Positions 7,660 to 14,167 are shown, counted from the first letter of the stretch. The stretch: 64,000 nt of DNA from an uncultured Clostridia bacterium (GCA_946403085.1 CAMIYM010000005.1:62001-126000); one strand, 5' to 3'. The notes: a model not told the origin generated them from the sequence alone. A program made the numbers and translations.

Positions 7660-8181
7660 ATGGCAAAGACATTGATAGCATTTTTCTCTAGAGCTGATGA
7701 GAACTATTTTGGCGGAGCGATGAGATATATAGAAGTCGGAAACACCGAAGTCGTAGCAGGCATAATGAAGGATCTGACAGGCGCAGACACTTTCAAGATC
7801 GAGATGAAGAAACCCTATTCAGCTGTCTACATGACATGCATCGATGAGGCAAAAGAAGATCTTAAGGCTGACAGAAGACCTGAACTTGTCAGCTTCCCTG
7901 ACAGCATCGACCAGTACGACACGATAGTTCTCGGTTATCCCAACTACTGGGGAACGATACCCATGGCGGTCGCGACTTTCTTAGAGAGATTCGACTTCAC
8001 GGGTAAGACCATCCTTCCCTTCTGCACCAACGAAGGAAGCGGAATGGGTTCATCTGAGCGCGACATAAAGAAATACGCAAAAGGCGCAAATGTTAAGACA
8101 GGTCTCTCGATCAGCGGATCAAGAGCAGCAGAATCAAAGCCCTCTGTCGAGAAATGGCTTAAGGCAAACAATATCATTTAA
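7660..8181 (+). CDS. Flavodoxin family protein
   Basis: 173 residues. The N-terminus (KTLIAFFSRADENYFGGAMR) is the long-insert variant of the flavodoxin phosphate loop, followed by YDTIVLGYPNYWGTIPMAVATFLE and LPFCTNEGSGMGSSERDI, the FMN-contacting loops of this family. The ATG at 7660 has AGGAGG just upstream (overlapping the MerR stop), so 39 residues of a longer open frame are discarded. Likely induced through the MerR operator and involved in reduction of quinones or electrophiles. Confidence 0.85.
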   Translation: MAKTLIAFFSRADENYFGGAMRYIEVGNTEVVAGIMKDLTGADTFKIEMKKPYSAVYMTCIDEAKEDLKADRRPELVSFPDSIDQYDTIVLGYPNYWGTIPMAVATFLERFDFTGKTILPFCTNEGSGMGSSERDIKKYAKGANVKTGLSISGSRAAESKPSVEKWLKANNII

Positions 8182-8193
8182 GGAGGATAATCA

Positions 8194-8292
8194 ATGGAAT
8201 ACGTAACACTTAATAACCAGAGATACTACATCCGCACCGATGAGCAGCTTGTTCAGTTCGCAGCCTGGAAGCCTTCTTTTGAAGCTGAGTAA
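8194..8292 (+). pseudogene. 32-codon frame, possible internally deleted aldo-keto reductase
   Basis: AAGGAGG precedes ATG 8194 and the frame runs 32 codons to TAA. The first residues MEYVTLNN are a common opening of aldo-keto reductases (normally continuing NGVKMP), but the text then jumps to RYYIRTDEQLVQFAAW, which looks like a protein C-terminus. An in-frame deletion that fuses the two ends would explain this. The C-terminal half is not matched to a family with confidence, so it could instead be a genuine small protein. Confidence 0.4.
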
Positions 8293-8300
8293 TACGTACC

Positions 8301-8828
8301 ATGAAGATCAGTAAACTGCTCGTTCTCGGAGCATTAACCTCATCACTGTTCCTGTCTGCCTGTTCAGGAGGCGTGGAGACTTCAGCGACTGTACCTGATA
8401 CGGCGGCCACCATCACTACTACCACAACAGAAGAAACTACTACTTCTGAAGACACAGCATCTGAATCTCCCGCGGAGGAAAAGACAATGGTACTTAAGAT
8501 AGCAGGCACGGAAATTCCGGTCACCTGGGAAGACAACGCTTCAGTAAAAGAACTGAAAGAATTAGCCGCTAACGGTCTTACGATCAGCATGTCGATGTAC
8601 GGCGGCTTCGAGCAGGTCGGATCCATCGGCCAGCGCATTACAAGCAGTGATAAACAGACAACCACTTCAACTGGAGATATCGTTCTTTATTCAAGCAGTC
8701 AGATAGTCTTGTTCTATGGTTCCAATTCATGGTCGTATACGAGACTTGGAAAGATAGATCTGCCTGACGACAAAGTGAAAGAACTCCTCTCCCAAGGGGA
8801 CGTAACAATAACTCTCGAATTAAATTAA
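8301..8828 (+). CDS. Lipoprotein with cyclophilin-like domain
   Basis: 175 residues. A signal peptide ends in the lipobox LSAC (Cys about residue 21), followed by a Thr/Glu-rich linker to about residue 60. The remainder (MVLKIAGTEIPVTWEDN, ISMSMYGGFEQVGSIGQ, GDIVLYSSSQIVLFYGSNSWSYTRLG) fits the small beta-barrel cyclophilin-like domain found in bacterial lipoproteins. That family lacks proline-isomerase residues in most cases. Its start is 8 bp after the preceding stop with a weak ribosome site, suggesting coupled translation. Confidence 0.75.
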   Translation: MKISKLLVLGALTSSLFLSACSGGVETSATVPDTAATITTTTTEETTTSEDTASESPAEEKTMVLKIAGTEIPVTWEDNASVKELKELAANGLTISMSMYGGFEQVGSIGQRITSSDKQTTTSTGDIVLYSSSQIVLFYGSNSWSYTRLGKIDLPDDKVKELLSQGDVTITLELN

Positions 8829-8848
8829 AGTAAAAGGAGAAAACGAAA

Positions 8849-9838
8849 ATGCAGAAAGCAACATTAAACCTTACGACAGAATGGGATAAGACTTTCCCCA
8901 AGAGCGATAAAGTCGACCACAGCAAAGTATCTTTTATCAACCGCTACGGCATCACGCTCGCAGCTGATATGTATGTGCCGAAAGATAAGTCAGGCAAACT
9001 TCCCGCGATTGCTGTATCAGGACCTTTCGGCGCAGTTAAGGAACAGTGCTCCGGTCTTTATGCGCAGACAATGGCAGAGAAGGGTTTTCTCACTATCGCA
9101 TTCGATCCTTCTTTTACAGGCGAGAGCGCCGGCGAGCCCAGATATATGGCATCTCCCGACATCAACACGGAAGACTTCATGGCAGCGGTTGATTTCCTGT
9201 CGCTTAATGACAGGGTCGATCCTGACCGCATCGGAATAATCGGCATCTGCGGCTGGGGCGGCATGGCTCTTAACACGGCAGCGCTCGACACGAGGATCAA
9301 GGCAACTGTCGCTTCCACCATGTACGATATGACACGCGTAAATGCGAATGGTTATTTCGATTCAGAAGATTCCGAAGAGCAGCGTTATGCCAAGAAGCAG
9401 GCCATGTGTGCTCAGCGCCTTGAAGACTTGAAGAACGGCTCTTACAAGCGTGGCGGCGGATGCCTCCCCCTCCCTGTTCCTGAGGATGTTCCCTTCTTCG
9501 TAAAAGACTACAGCGAGTACTACAAAGGCAGAGCTTATCACGCGAGATCACTTAACTCCAACGACGGCTGGAACGTAACCGGATGCGAGTCTTTCATGAA
9601 CCAGCCGATCCTTAAGTACACGAATGAGATCAGGAGCGCTGTGCTCATTATCCATGGCGAAAAGGCCCACTCCTGCTACTTCTCTAAAGACGCATACGAC
9701 AACATGACCAGGGACAGCAAGTATACTGACAACAAGGAGCTGCTGATAATCCCGGGCGCAGTCCACACCGACCTTTATGACAATCTCGATGTGATACCGT
9801 TTGATAAGATCACAACGTTCTTTACTAAGTATCTTTGA
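8849..9838 (+). CDS. Alpha/beta hydrolase, dienelactone-hydrolase-like
   Basis: 329 residues. The nucleophile elbow is GICGWGG (about residues 130-136), with cysteine in the catalytic position, as in dienelactone hydrolases. The oxyanion region SGPFGAVKEQ (about 54) and the final histidine in PGAVHTDLYD (about 308) are present; the acid residue is not certain because the usual D is replaced in IIHGEKAHS. The Cys-type YcjY-like group is poorly characterised. It starts after AAAGGAG, 20 bp from the lipoprotein, and is probably the last gene of this unit. Confidence 0.8.
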   Translation: MQKATLNLTTEWDKTFPKSDKVDHSKVSFINRYGITLAADMYVPKDKSGKLPAIAVSGPFGAVKEQCSGLYAQTMAEKGFLTIAFDPSFTGESAGEPRYMASPDINTEDFMAAVDFLSLNDRVDPDRIGIIGICGWGGMALNTAALDTRIKATVASTMYDMTRVNANGYFDSEDSEEQRYAKKQAMCAQRLEDLKNGSYKRGGGCLPLPVPEDVPFFVKDYSEYYKGRAYHARSLNSNDGWNVTGCESFMNQPILKYTNEIRSAVLIIHGEKAHSCYFSKDAYDNMTRDSKYTDNKELLIIPGAVHTDLYDNLDVIPFDKITTFFTKYL

Positions 9839-9864
9839 TGCTTAAGGAAAATTAAATATGCCAG

Positions 9865-9889
9865 GGCTGTCTCAGAAACTGAGATGGCC
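9865..9889 (+). terminator. Hairpin terminator after the hydrolase gene
   Basis: GGCTGTCTCAG and CTGAGATGGCC pair over 11 bp with two G-U wobbles and an AAA loop, followed by TATTTATGCTTCCC. On the opposite strand it also faces the end of the tRNA array and could stop that transcript. Confidence 0.55.
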
Positions 9890-9912
9890 TATTTATGCTT
9901 CCCTTATGGAAG

Positions 9913-10038
9913 AGTCCCAGCAATGCTCCACGCATGCTGTGACATATGCGCGGAATATTGCCCGAAAACGCTTAAAGTCCCAGCAAAGCTCCACGCACGC
10001 TGTGACAAATGCTGTGAGAATGACCTAAAATGCACTAG
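9913..10038. repeat. Two tandem 63-bp units
   Basis: AGTCCCAGCAATGCTCCACG begins at 9913 and a near copy begins at 9976. The first 37 bases differ at only a few positions, and the remainder is more diverged. The pair lies between the hydrolase terminator and the tRNA array. Open frames across it are not credible genes. Confidence 0.6.
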
Positions 10039-10065
10039 TCAATCAAAAGTTGGACTCAAAAATAC

Positions 10066-10160
10066 TGGCGTCGACACCCGGATTCGAACCGGTACATCTT
10101 AGAAAAAGACTACTCACGGTTTAGCAAACCGCTGCCTTACCAGATTAGGCTTATGTCGAC
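10066..10160 (-). tRNA. tRNA-Ser(GCT)
   Basis: Acceptor GTCGACA/TGTCGAC with encoded CCA. The loop TTGCTAA gives anticodon GCT. The long variable arm (TCTT/AAGA stem) is as expected for serine. Last gene of the array in the direction of transcription. Confidence 0.85.
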
Positions 10161-10166
10161 ATATAA

Positions 10167-10255
10167 TGGCGCCGTGTGAGGGATTCGAACCCCCAGAGCT
10201 TTTTAAGCCCAACTGTTTTCAAGACAGACCCTCCTCCCCACTAAGGTAACACGGC
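10167..10255 (-). tRNA. tRNA-Ser(TGA)
   Basis: Acceptor GCCGTGT/ACACGGC with encoded CCA. The loop CTTGAAA gives anticodon TGA. Long variable arm with GGGCTT/AAGCTCT pairing. The first anticodon-stem pair is a T-T mismatch. Confidence 0.85.
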
Positions 10256-10259
10256 GTAT

Positions 10260-10334
10260 TGGTGATCACAGAGGGATTCGAACCCCCATTTCCCGGTTCG
10301 TGGCCGGAAGGTCTATCCGTTAGCCTATGCGATC
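10260..10334 (-). tRNA. tRNA-Arg(ACG) with C33
   Basis: Acceptor GATCGCA/TGTGATC with encoded CCA and a good T arm. The anticodon loop reads CCACGAA, so position 33 is C instead of the nearly invariant U; the stem TCCGG/CCGGG is sound. The D stem has two weak pairs. Confidence 0.75.
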
Positions 10335-10338
10335 TTAT

Positions 10339-10406
10339 TGCTTCCGCTGAGACTCGAACTCAGATATACGGGAATGGCCCTTACGCCGGCCGACGGCGAC
10401 GGAAGC
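10339..10406 (-). tRNA. Degenerate tRNA-like gene, anticodon position CAT, no encoded CCA
   Basis: Acceptor GCTTCCG/CGGAAGC and T arm CTGAG-TTCGAGT-CTCAG are intact. The D arm has a loop of only about 5 nt, the anticodon loop reads GCCATTC (C33 and a pyrimidine at 37), the variable loop is about 3 nt, and the 3' end continues AATAA instead of CCA. It directly abuts the CCA of the neighbouring Ile gene with no spacer. It could be a decayed Met/Ile2 gene or a tRNA-like RNA with another use. Confidence 0.5.
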
Positions 10407-10483
10407 TGGTTGGAAAGGGGAGGCTCGAACTCCCGACCACCGCTTTATAAGAACGGCACTCTGACCAGCTGAGTTACTTTCCA
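10407..10483 (-). tRNA. tRNA-Ile(TAT)
   Basis: Acceptor TGGAAAG/CTTTCCA, discriminator A and encoded CCA. The D stem ACTC/GAGT is good, and the loop CTTATAA gives anticodon TAT for AUA codons. Confidence 0.85.
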
Positions 10484-10488
10484 ATATT

Positions 10489-10576
10489 TGGTGCCGCCTG
10501 AGGGAATCGAACCCACTCGAAGTCTCTGACTGACGGATTTACAGTCCGTCCCGCCTCCTTAACGGATTACGGCGGC
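10489..10576 (-). tRNA. tRNA-Tyr(GTA)
   Basis: Acceptor GCCGCCG-type stem, loop CTGTAAA with anticodon GTA, a type II variable arm (AGTC/GACT) and encoded CCA. Confidence 0.88.
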
Positions 10577-10581
10577 ATATT

Positions 10582-10653
10582 TGGTCGCAGGGCCGGGTGT
10601 CGAACCCGGATGAACAGATTTATGAGACCCGTTTGGAAACCGATCCCCCTGCA
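10582..10653 (-). tRNA. tRNA-Met(CAT) with shortened, irregular D arm
   Basis: Acceptor TGCAGGG/CCCTGCG (first pair T-G), T arm CCGGG-TTCGACA-CCCGG and encoded CCA are good. The loop CTCATAA gives anticodon CAT. Only about 15 nt separate the acceptor from the anticodon stem, and no normal D stem can be drawn. It is not possible to say whether it is an initiator, an elongator or a tRNA-Ile2. Confidence 0.65.
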
Positions 10654-10657
10654 GTAT

Positions 10658-10734
10658 TGGTGTCTGATCAGGGATTCGAACCCTGAAACTGCTGATTTTG
10701 AATCAACCATGTCTACCATTTGCATCAATAAGAC
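10658..10734 (-). tRNA. tRNA-Leu(CAA) with short variable loop
   Basis: Acceptor GTCTTAT/ATCAGAC (one mismatch) with encoded CCA. Stem GTTGA/TCAGC and loop TTCAAAA give anticodon CAA. The variable loop is only AGTTT, whereas bacterial Leu tRNAs normally have a long arm. The D loop (AAATGGTAGAC) looks Leu-like. Confidence 0.7.
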
Positions 10735-10737
10735 ATT

Positions 10738-10813
10738 TGGTGCTCCCACAGCGACTTGAACGCTGATACCCGGTTTAGAAGACCGGTGCACTATCCGGTT
10801 GTGCTATAGGAGC
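10738..10813 (-). tRNA. tRNA-Arg(TCT)
   Basis: Acceptor GCTCCTA/TGGGAGC with encoded CCA. Stem CCGGT/ACCGG and loop CTTCTAA give anticodon TCT. T arm CAGCG/CGCTG. Confidence 0.88.
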
Positions 10814-10817
10814 ATAG

Positions 10818-10894
10818 TGGTGTCCGTGGCGGGAGTCGAACCCGCAAAACCTGCGTCCTTAGCGCAGTACCTATGCCAATTCGGTTACACGGAC
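10818..10894 (-). tRNA. tRNA-Leu(AAG) with short variable loop
   Basis: Acceptor GTCCGTG/CACGGAC with encoded CCA. Stem CTGCG/CGCAG and loop CTAAGGA give anticodon AAG. The variable loop is GTTTT. The D loop contains GAATTGGCATA, typical of Leu tRNAs. Confidence 0.75.
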
Positions 10895-10919
10895 AAGTGC
10901 AGGCACTATTAAGATTCAT

Positions 10920-10996
10920 TGGTCTCCCGGGCGGGAGTCGAACCCGCAAGACCCGCATTTTAAGTGCAGTTCGTATGCCAATTCCGACACCGGAAG
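10920..10996 (-). tRNA. tRNA-Leu(TAA) with short variable loop
   Basis: Acceptor CTTCCGG/CCGGGAG with encoded CCA. Loop CTTAAAA gives anticodon TAA. Variable loop GTCTT. The D and T arms are close copies of those of the Leu(AAG) gene, suggesting duplication. Confidence 0.75.
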
Positions 10997-11000
10997 ATTC

Positions 11001-11076
11001 TGGTATCTCCGCCCGGATTCGAACCGGGAGAAGGACGCTTCTGAGGCGCCCGCGTATTCCATTCCGCCACGAAGAT
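11001..11076 (-). tRNA. tRNA-Leu(CAG) with short variable loop
   Basis: Acceptor ATCTTCG/CGGAGAT with encoded CCA. Stem GGCGC/GCGTC and loop CTCAGAA give anticodon CAG. Variable loop CTTCT; T arm CCCGG/CCGGG. Confidence 0.75.
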
Positions 11077-11079
11077 ATA

Positions 11080-11154
11080 TGGCGGCCTCAAGGGGAGTTG
11101 AACCCCTGTCCCCGGCGCGACAAGCCGGTATAATCGCCGTTATACCATGAGGCC
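11080..11154 (-). tRNA. tRNA-Asp(GTC)
   Basis: Acceptor GGCCTCA/TGAGGCC, discriminator G and encoded CCA. Stem CCGGC/GCCGG and loop TTGTCGC give anticodon GTC. Confidence 0.88.
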
Positions 11155-11159
11155 GTTTT

Positions 11160-11213
11160 GAAGCTGCCATAAGCAAGTCAGACTGTGTTATCCCGACCCG
11201 CTCAGGCAGCTTC
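11160..11213 (-). other. 54-nt hairpin between the Phe and Asp tRNA genes
   Basis: GAAGCTGCC (11160-11168) and GGCAGCTTC (11205-11213) form a perfect 9-bp stem around a 36-nt loop. It occupies the place of a tRNA gene in the array, but no T arm or anticodon arm can be drawn. It may be a collapsed tRNA gene or a processing element. Confidence 0.45.
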
Positions 11214-11217
11214 GTTT

Positions 11218-11293
11218 TGGTGGACGGTGTTGGTTTCGATCCAACCTACACGGAGCTTCAATCCGCTGCTTTCACCAGATTAGCTAACCATCC
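11218..11293 (-). tRNA. tRNA-Phe(GAA)
   Basis: Acceptor GGATGGT/ACCGTCC with encoded CCA. Loop TTGAAGC gives anticodon GAA. The T loop is ATCGAAA, with A replacing the usual T54. Confidence 0.83.
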
Positions 11294-11309
11294 ATTATGT
11301 GGGGCGATC

Positions 11310-11371
11310 GCAGGAAGTGCCTTTCCTACAACTGCCCCTGACTATCCGCGCAGGATGTGCCTGTTCCCACG
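11310..11371. repeat. Two imperfect 21-bp repeats in the tRNA array
   Basis: GCAGGAAGTGCCTTTCC at 11310 and GCAGGATGTGCCTGTTCC at 11350 have a 40-bp period. Each can fold into a small hairpin, and the first is enclosed by a GGGGC/GCCCC stem. They fill the gap between the Asn and Phe tRNA genes. Confidence 0.45.
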
Positions 11372-11384
11372 CGAAAAGTCTTTG

Positions 11385-11460
11385 TGGCACCCATGGAAGG
11401 ACTTGAACCTTCAACCTCCCGGTTAACGGCCGGATGCTCTACCTGTTGAGCTACACGGGT
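11385..11460 (-). tRNA. tRNA-Asn(GTT) with C33
   Basis: First gene of the array. Acceptor ACCCGTG/CATGGGT, discriminator G and encoded CCA; D stem GCTC/GAGC. The anticodon loop reads CCGTTAA, so position 33 is C. Confidence 0.8.
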
Positions 11461-11503
11461 GTGAAAAAAAAGTTGAGTTGTCAAAGATCAAGAGAAATAA
11501 AAA

Positions 11504-11536
11504 AGGATCGCCCGTTTTTCTTTCCCGGACGATCCT
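11504..11536 (-). terminator. Terminator between the 54-aa gene and the tRNA array
   Basis: AGGATCG (11504-11510) pairs with CGATCCT (11530-11536), extended by CCCG/CGG, and the minus-strand transcript continues TTTTTTATTT. It should end the transcript of the small gene at 11578..11742, so the array needs its own promoter; none was convincing in the 40 bp available. Confidence 0.75.
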
Positions 11537-11577
11537 GATGGTCTTCTATAAATTGCTTGTGCCTAAACAAAATCAGA

Positions 11578-11742
11578 TTAACATCGTAATCGCCCTATAG
11601 TGCTATTGCTATAAAAGTTATCGTCAAAACGGAAGTCGCTGTCCGACATGGATATCAATGCAAAATAGCGTGTTGAGCTGAGCGCCATATTCTGGAGCCT
11701 TCTTAGGTCTATCAGATTCTGTCTCAACATCTTAGTTGCCAT
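11578..11742 (-). CDS. 54-residue hypothetical protein
   Basis: Minus ATG at 11742 has AAAGGACAAA upstream and the frame runs 54 codons to TAA. The product is basic at the N-terminus (MATKMLRQNLIDLRRLQNM) and contains an Asp/Ser-rich middle (SMSDSDFRFDDNF). It sits between two U-tract hairpins, as an isolated small transcription unit. No family is recognised. Its translation is supported only by the start context. Confidence 0.4.
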   Translation of the reverse strand: MATKMLRQNLIDLRRLQNMALSSTRYFALISMSDSDFRFDDNFYSNSTIGRLRC

Positions 11743-11779
11743 TTCTCTTTTGTCCTTTCGTTTTTATGCAATAAAAAAA

Positions 11780-11834
11780 GAAGTGCCGTTCGATCCTAAT
11801 TCGTAATTCGAATTGGATGTCGGACAGGCACTTC
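11780..11834 (-). terminator. Long hairpin with U-tract, terminator or attenuator
   Basis: GAAGTGCC (11780-11787) pairs with GGCACTTC (11827-11834), with inner ATCC/GGAT and AATTCG/CGAATT pairings. The minus transcript then reads TTTTTTTATTGC. It lies upstream of the 54-residue frame, so it either ends the 115-aa gene transcript or attenuates the small gene. Confidence 0.7.
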
Positions 11835-11973
11835 CTTCATCAGCGATAAGATATCACATCGATTTCTGATGCGCAACCCCCAATTTTGCAATTCGCGGAA
11901 ATTATTTTCGCGCGGATCTGCATCACCGGAGAATGCTTATTTTATTATTATTTAAAGCGTTCCCCGGGGGGCC

Positions 11974-12321
11974 TCACACGATGGTCAGGATCTCGTCGGG
12001 ATTTACTCCGGGAGCCTTGATCTCTGCCCAGTAACGGACTCCCTTGATCCTGTAAACTCTTACTGAGTTTCTGTTGTCGGATTCATTGACCACATAGAAG
12101 CCGTCCTTTTCGATCTTGAAGTAGTGAGGATTTCCGGCCGGGTCCATGACCTTGAGTTCGTCTCCCTTGAAGAACCACTTTGTCATGTGCAGGCGCCATA
12201 TCGCTCCGTTGGGGGTGGGATTCTCAACACAGACAATGTATGAGTGATTTCCTGAGATGCCTTCCACCTTGTCCTCGTTGCCGACGTAGTTCCACACATA
12301 AGCACCATACAAATTGTTCAT
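11974..12321 (-). CDS. Hypothetical 115-residue protein
   Basis: Not recognised. It has no signal peptide or membrane segment. The sequence is rich in aromatic and beta-forming residues (MNNLYGAYVWNYVGNEDKV, GAIWRLHMTKWFFKGDELKVM, FYVVNESDNRNSVRVYRIKG), suggesting a small all-beta fold. GGGAGAG lies about 9 bases before the ATG. The following hairpin at 11780 probably terminates it. Confidence 0.6.
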   Translation of the reverse strand: MNNLYGAYVWNYVGNEDKVEGISGNHSYIVCVENPTPNGAIWRLHMTKWFFKGDELKVMDPAGNPHYFKIEKDGFYVVNESDNRNSVRVYRIKGVRYWAEIKAPGVNPDEILTIV

Positions 12322-12488
12322 ACTCTTTCACTCTCCCTTTCCATGTAGTTATTATTCAAATTGCCTTTTACAAACATTATTGCGTGCGATTTTCTTGCGA
12401 TGCGAAAACCGCTTGCATGAGCATTGATCCTTTGCTCTAGCCAAACTTACAAACCGTTGATAAATGAGCCTTTGAAGGCGTTCTTTGG

Positions 12489-12510
12489 AAAACTTTGTTC
12501 TCAAAGTTTT
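12489..12510. other. Perfect 9-bp hairpin in a 370-bp gap
   Basis: AAAACTTTG (12489-12497) and CAAAGTTTT (12502-12510) with a TTCT loop. The gap 12322-12691 otherwise shows no supported gene. The hairpin could be a weak bidirectional terminator or an operator for the 115-aa gene. Confidence 0.35.
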
Positions 12511-12645
12511 TGACGCTTGAGAACTGTTACGAAAATGATTTTTCTTATGACCTTATAAAAACGTGGAGCACTAAAATATCACATCGGGTTTTATGTGTCT
12601 AGAGGGAATTCTTAACTTATTCGGCCATTTTTCGAAAATGAAAAA

Positions 12646-12672
12646 GCCCCTCAGGATCTTATCCCAAGGGGC
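12646..12672 (-). terminator. Terminator of the DUF4230 operon
   Basis: GCCCCT/AGGGGC with an inner AGGAT/ATCC pairing; the minus transcript continues TTTTTCATTTTCG, 20 bp after the stop of the DUF4230 lipoprotein gene. Confidence 0.8.
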
Positions 12673-12691
12673 AAGAGTTACCTGCAATTAT

Positions 12692-13339
12692 TTAAGCTGC
12701 ACTTGACTCCGTTGTCGCAACAGTCTCGTCTACACTGACCTTGCCAACATCTTCTGCATCGACCCAAACGATCGTGTACTCTACACCTACAGCATCACCA
12801 ATACTCTTGATGTAATTCTTCAGAAGTTCCTTGGCATTGGATCTGGCATTCTCCAATAATGCCCTGTTATTCTCAGCCGTCTGTCTCATGTTGTCCTGAG
12901 CCTGCTTGAAAGCTTCGGTCTGTTCTTCAGGACTGGGCTTTTTAGAATTGGGATCAAAATAGAAGGAGTTACTGTTGAGCGAACTCTCATGAACTACCGC
13001 ATCCAAAACGACCGCTTCAGGTAAAGTAACAGTTACAACGTTATCCTCACCAACTTCTACCTTAAGCTTAGAGACATCGATGCCGATCGTTACGACGCCT
13101 TCGTACTCTACCCAGAAACGCATGTTTTTCTTTTCCCAGAACCAGAAAGAATTAAGTTCTCTGTCAGATTTAGCAACGTTATGGAAATAGCAATCTACTG
13201 TTGCCAGTTCGGCGATCTCGCGCATTTCCCTGATCTCAATCGTCTGTTCAGGTTTCTTTTCTTCCTTCGGTTTGGCACCACAACCGGCCATGGTAAAGAG
13301 AAGAGATAATGCAAGTAGACAATTCAATATCTTTTTCAT
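12692..13339 (-). CDS. DUF4230 lipoprotein
   Basis: 215 residues from the ATG at 13339, with GGAGGG 7 bases upstream. Signal peptide with lipobox TMAGC. The mature part has the DUF4230 layout: IAELATVDCYFHNVAK, a VTIGIDVSKLKVEV strand pair, VTVTLPEAVVLDAVV, then a long charged helix (QAQDNMRQTAENNRALLE) and a C-terminal strand. The start overlaps the stop of the upstream DUF4230 gene by ATGA, so translation is coupled and the two proteins probably act together at the membrane. Function unknown. Confidence 0.8.
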   Translation of the reverse strand: MKKILNCLLALSLLFTMAGCGAKPKEEKKPEQTIEIREMREIAELATVDCYFHNVAKSDRELNSFWFWEKKNMRFWVEYEGVVTIGIDVSKLKVEVGEDNVVTVTLPEAVVLDAVVHESSLNSNSFYFDPNSKKPSPEEQTEAFKQAQDNMRQTAENNRALLENARSNAKELLKNYIKSIGDAVGVEYTIVWVDAEDVGKVSVDETVATTESSAA

Positions 13340-14001
13340 CTTATATCCCTCCATACGAATTTGACCGTGTACTTTTCATCCAGGTTATCGATAAATGGAG
13401 TGATCAGGCCTTTAATCAATCTCTCACCATTCTCTTTGGCACCATCGTAGATTTCTGACTGATTTCTGGTTCTCTTATCAACATCAGCCTTGCAGTTCTT
13501 ATAAGCATCAGCGGAGATGGTCTCAGTCTTCACCTTTTTGCCGACGACAATGTAATCCAGTTCTTCTATCTTTACTTTGGGTTCGTAAAGCTGAACAGGC
13601 GGAAGAGTTACAACGATTTCCTTTTTCTCGTCGTCCTTTGAGATCTCTATTTCCTTGAAGTCGAATCCTGCTTTAACAGTAGCTGTATATGCTACATAAT
13701 AGTCAACCTCTTCAGGCTTCTGCTCGTTATAGACAGTTGCCACGCCGTTATAAATAACTTCGTAAGTTGAAAGCGAACTGTTCTTAACGACCTTTTCCAA
13801 AGAGGAAATTGTATCTACCTGCTGAGGTCCGGGACCCTTTTCCTTAGCCTTAGATGAAGTAATCACGATGACCAGGATGACTGCCATTATACATACTGCT
13901 ACAATAGCTGCACATATAGCGATTACCTTAGCTCTTCCGAACGCTCCGACGCTTCTGATCGCAGAAGCTATTTCTCTTGCATTTCGATCTTTCTTGCTCA
14001 T
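13336..14001 (-). CDS. DUF4230 membrane-anchored protein
   Basis: 221 residues from ATG 14001 (MSKKDRNAREIASAIRSVG), with GGGTGAG upstream; a longer frame lacks a start signal. One membrane helix (about residues 27-50) anchors an external DUF4230 domain: YYVAYTATVKAGFDFKEIEI, EIVVTLPPVQLYEPKV, then a helix and strand. Paralogue of the next gene, with a membrane helix in place of the lipobox. Confidence 0.75.
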   Translation of the reverse strand: MSKKDRNAREIASAIRSVGAFGRAKVIAICAAIVAVCIMAVILVIVITSSKAKEKGPGPQQVDTISSLEKVVKNSSLSTYEVIYNGVATVYNEQKPEEVDYYVAYTATVKAGFDFKEIEISKDDEKKEIVVTLPPVQLYEPKVKIEELDYIVVGKKVKTETISADAYKNCKADVDKRTRNQSEIYDGAKENGERLIKGLITPFIDNLDEKYTVKFVWRDIR

Positions 14002-14140
14002 GAAGCTCACCCTTAATATGAAAGTTTCCGATGTTACAAATGTAGTTTCAATATACCTTTTGCATTTTTCCAAAACAACAAAAACTCCCCATAATTTACA
14101 AAGGCAGGAAAGTTTTTAACAAACGCTTAACACGCGAAAA

Positions 14141-14167
14141 CGGCCGCACCCCTGATGAGTGCGGCCG
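14141..14167 (-). terminator. Terminator after the zinc-ribbon/Ig-like gene
   Basis: CGGCCGCAC and GTGCGGCCG form a 9-bp GC-rich stem. On the minus strand TTTTCGCG follows. A closely similar hairpin occurs at 18060. Confidence 0.7.

Noticed and set aside
9884..11426. Several open frames of 60-90 codons on both strands across the tRNA array
   Set aside because: They lie over tRNA genes, lack ribosome sites and show the familiar false peptides that tRNA sequence gives.
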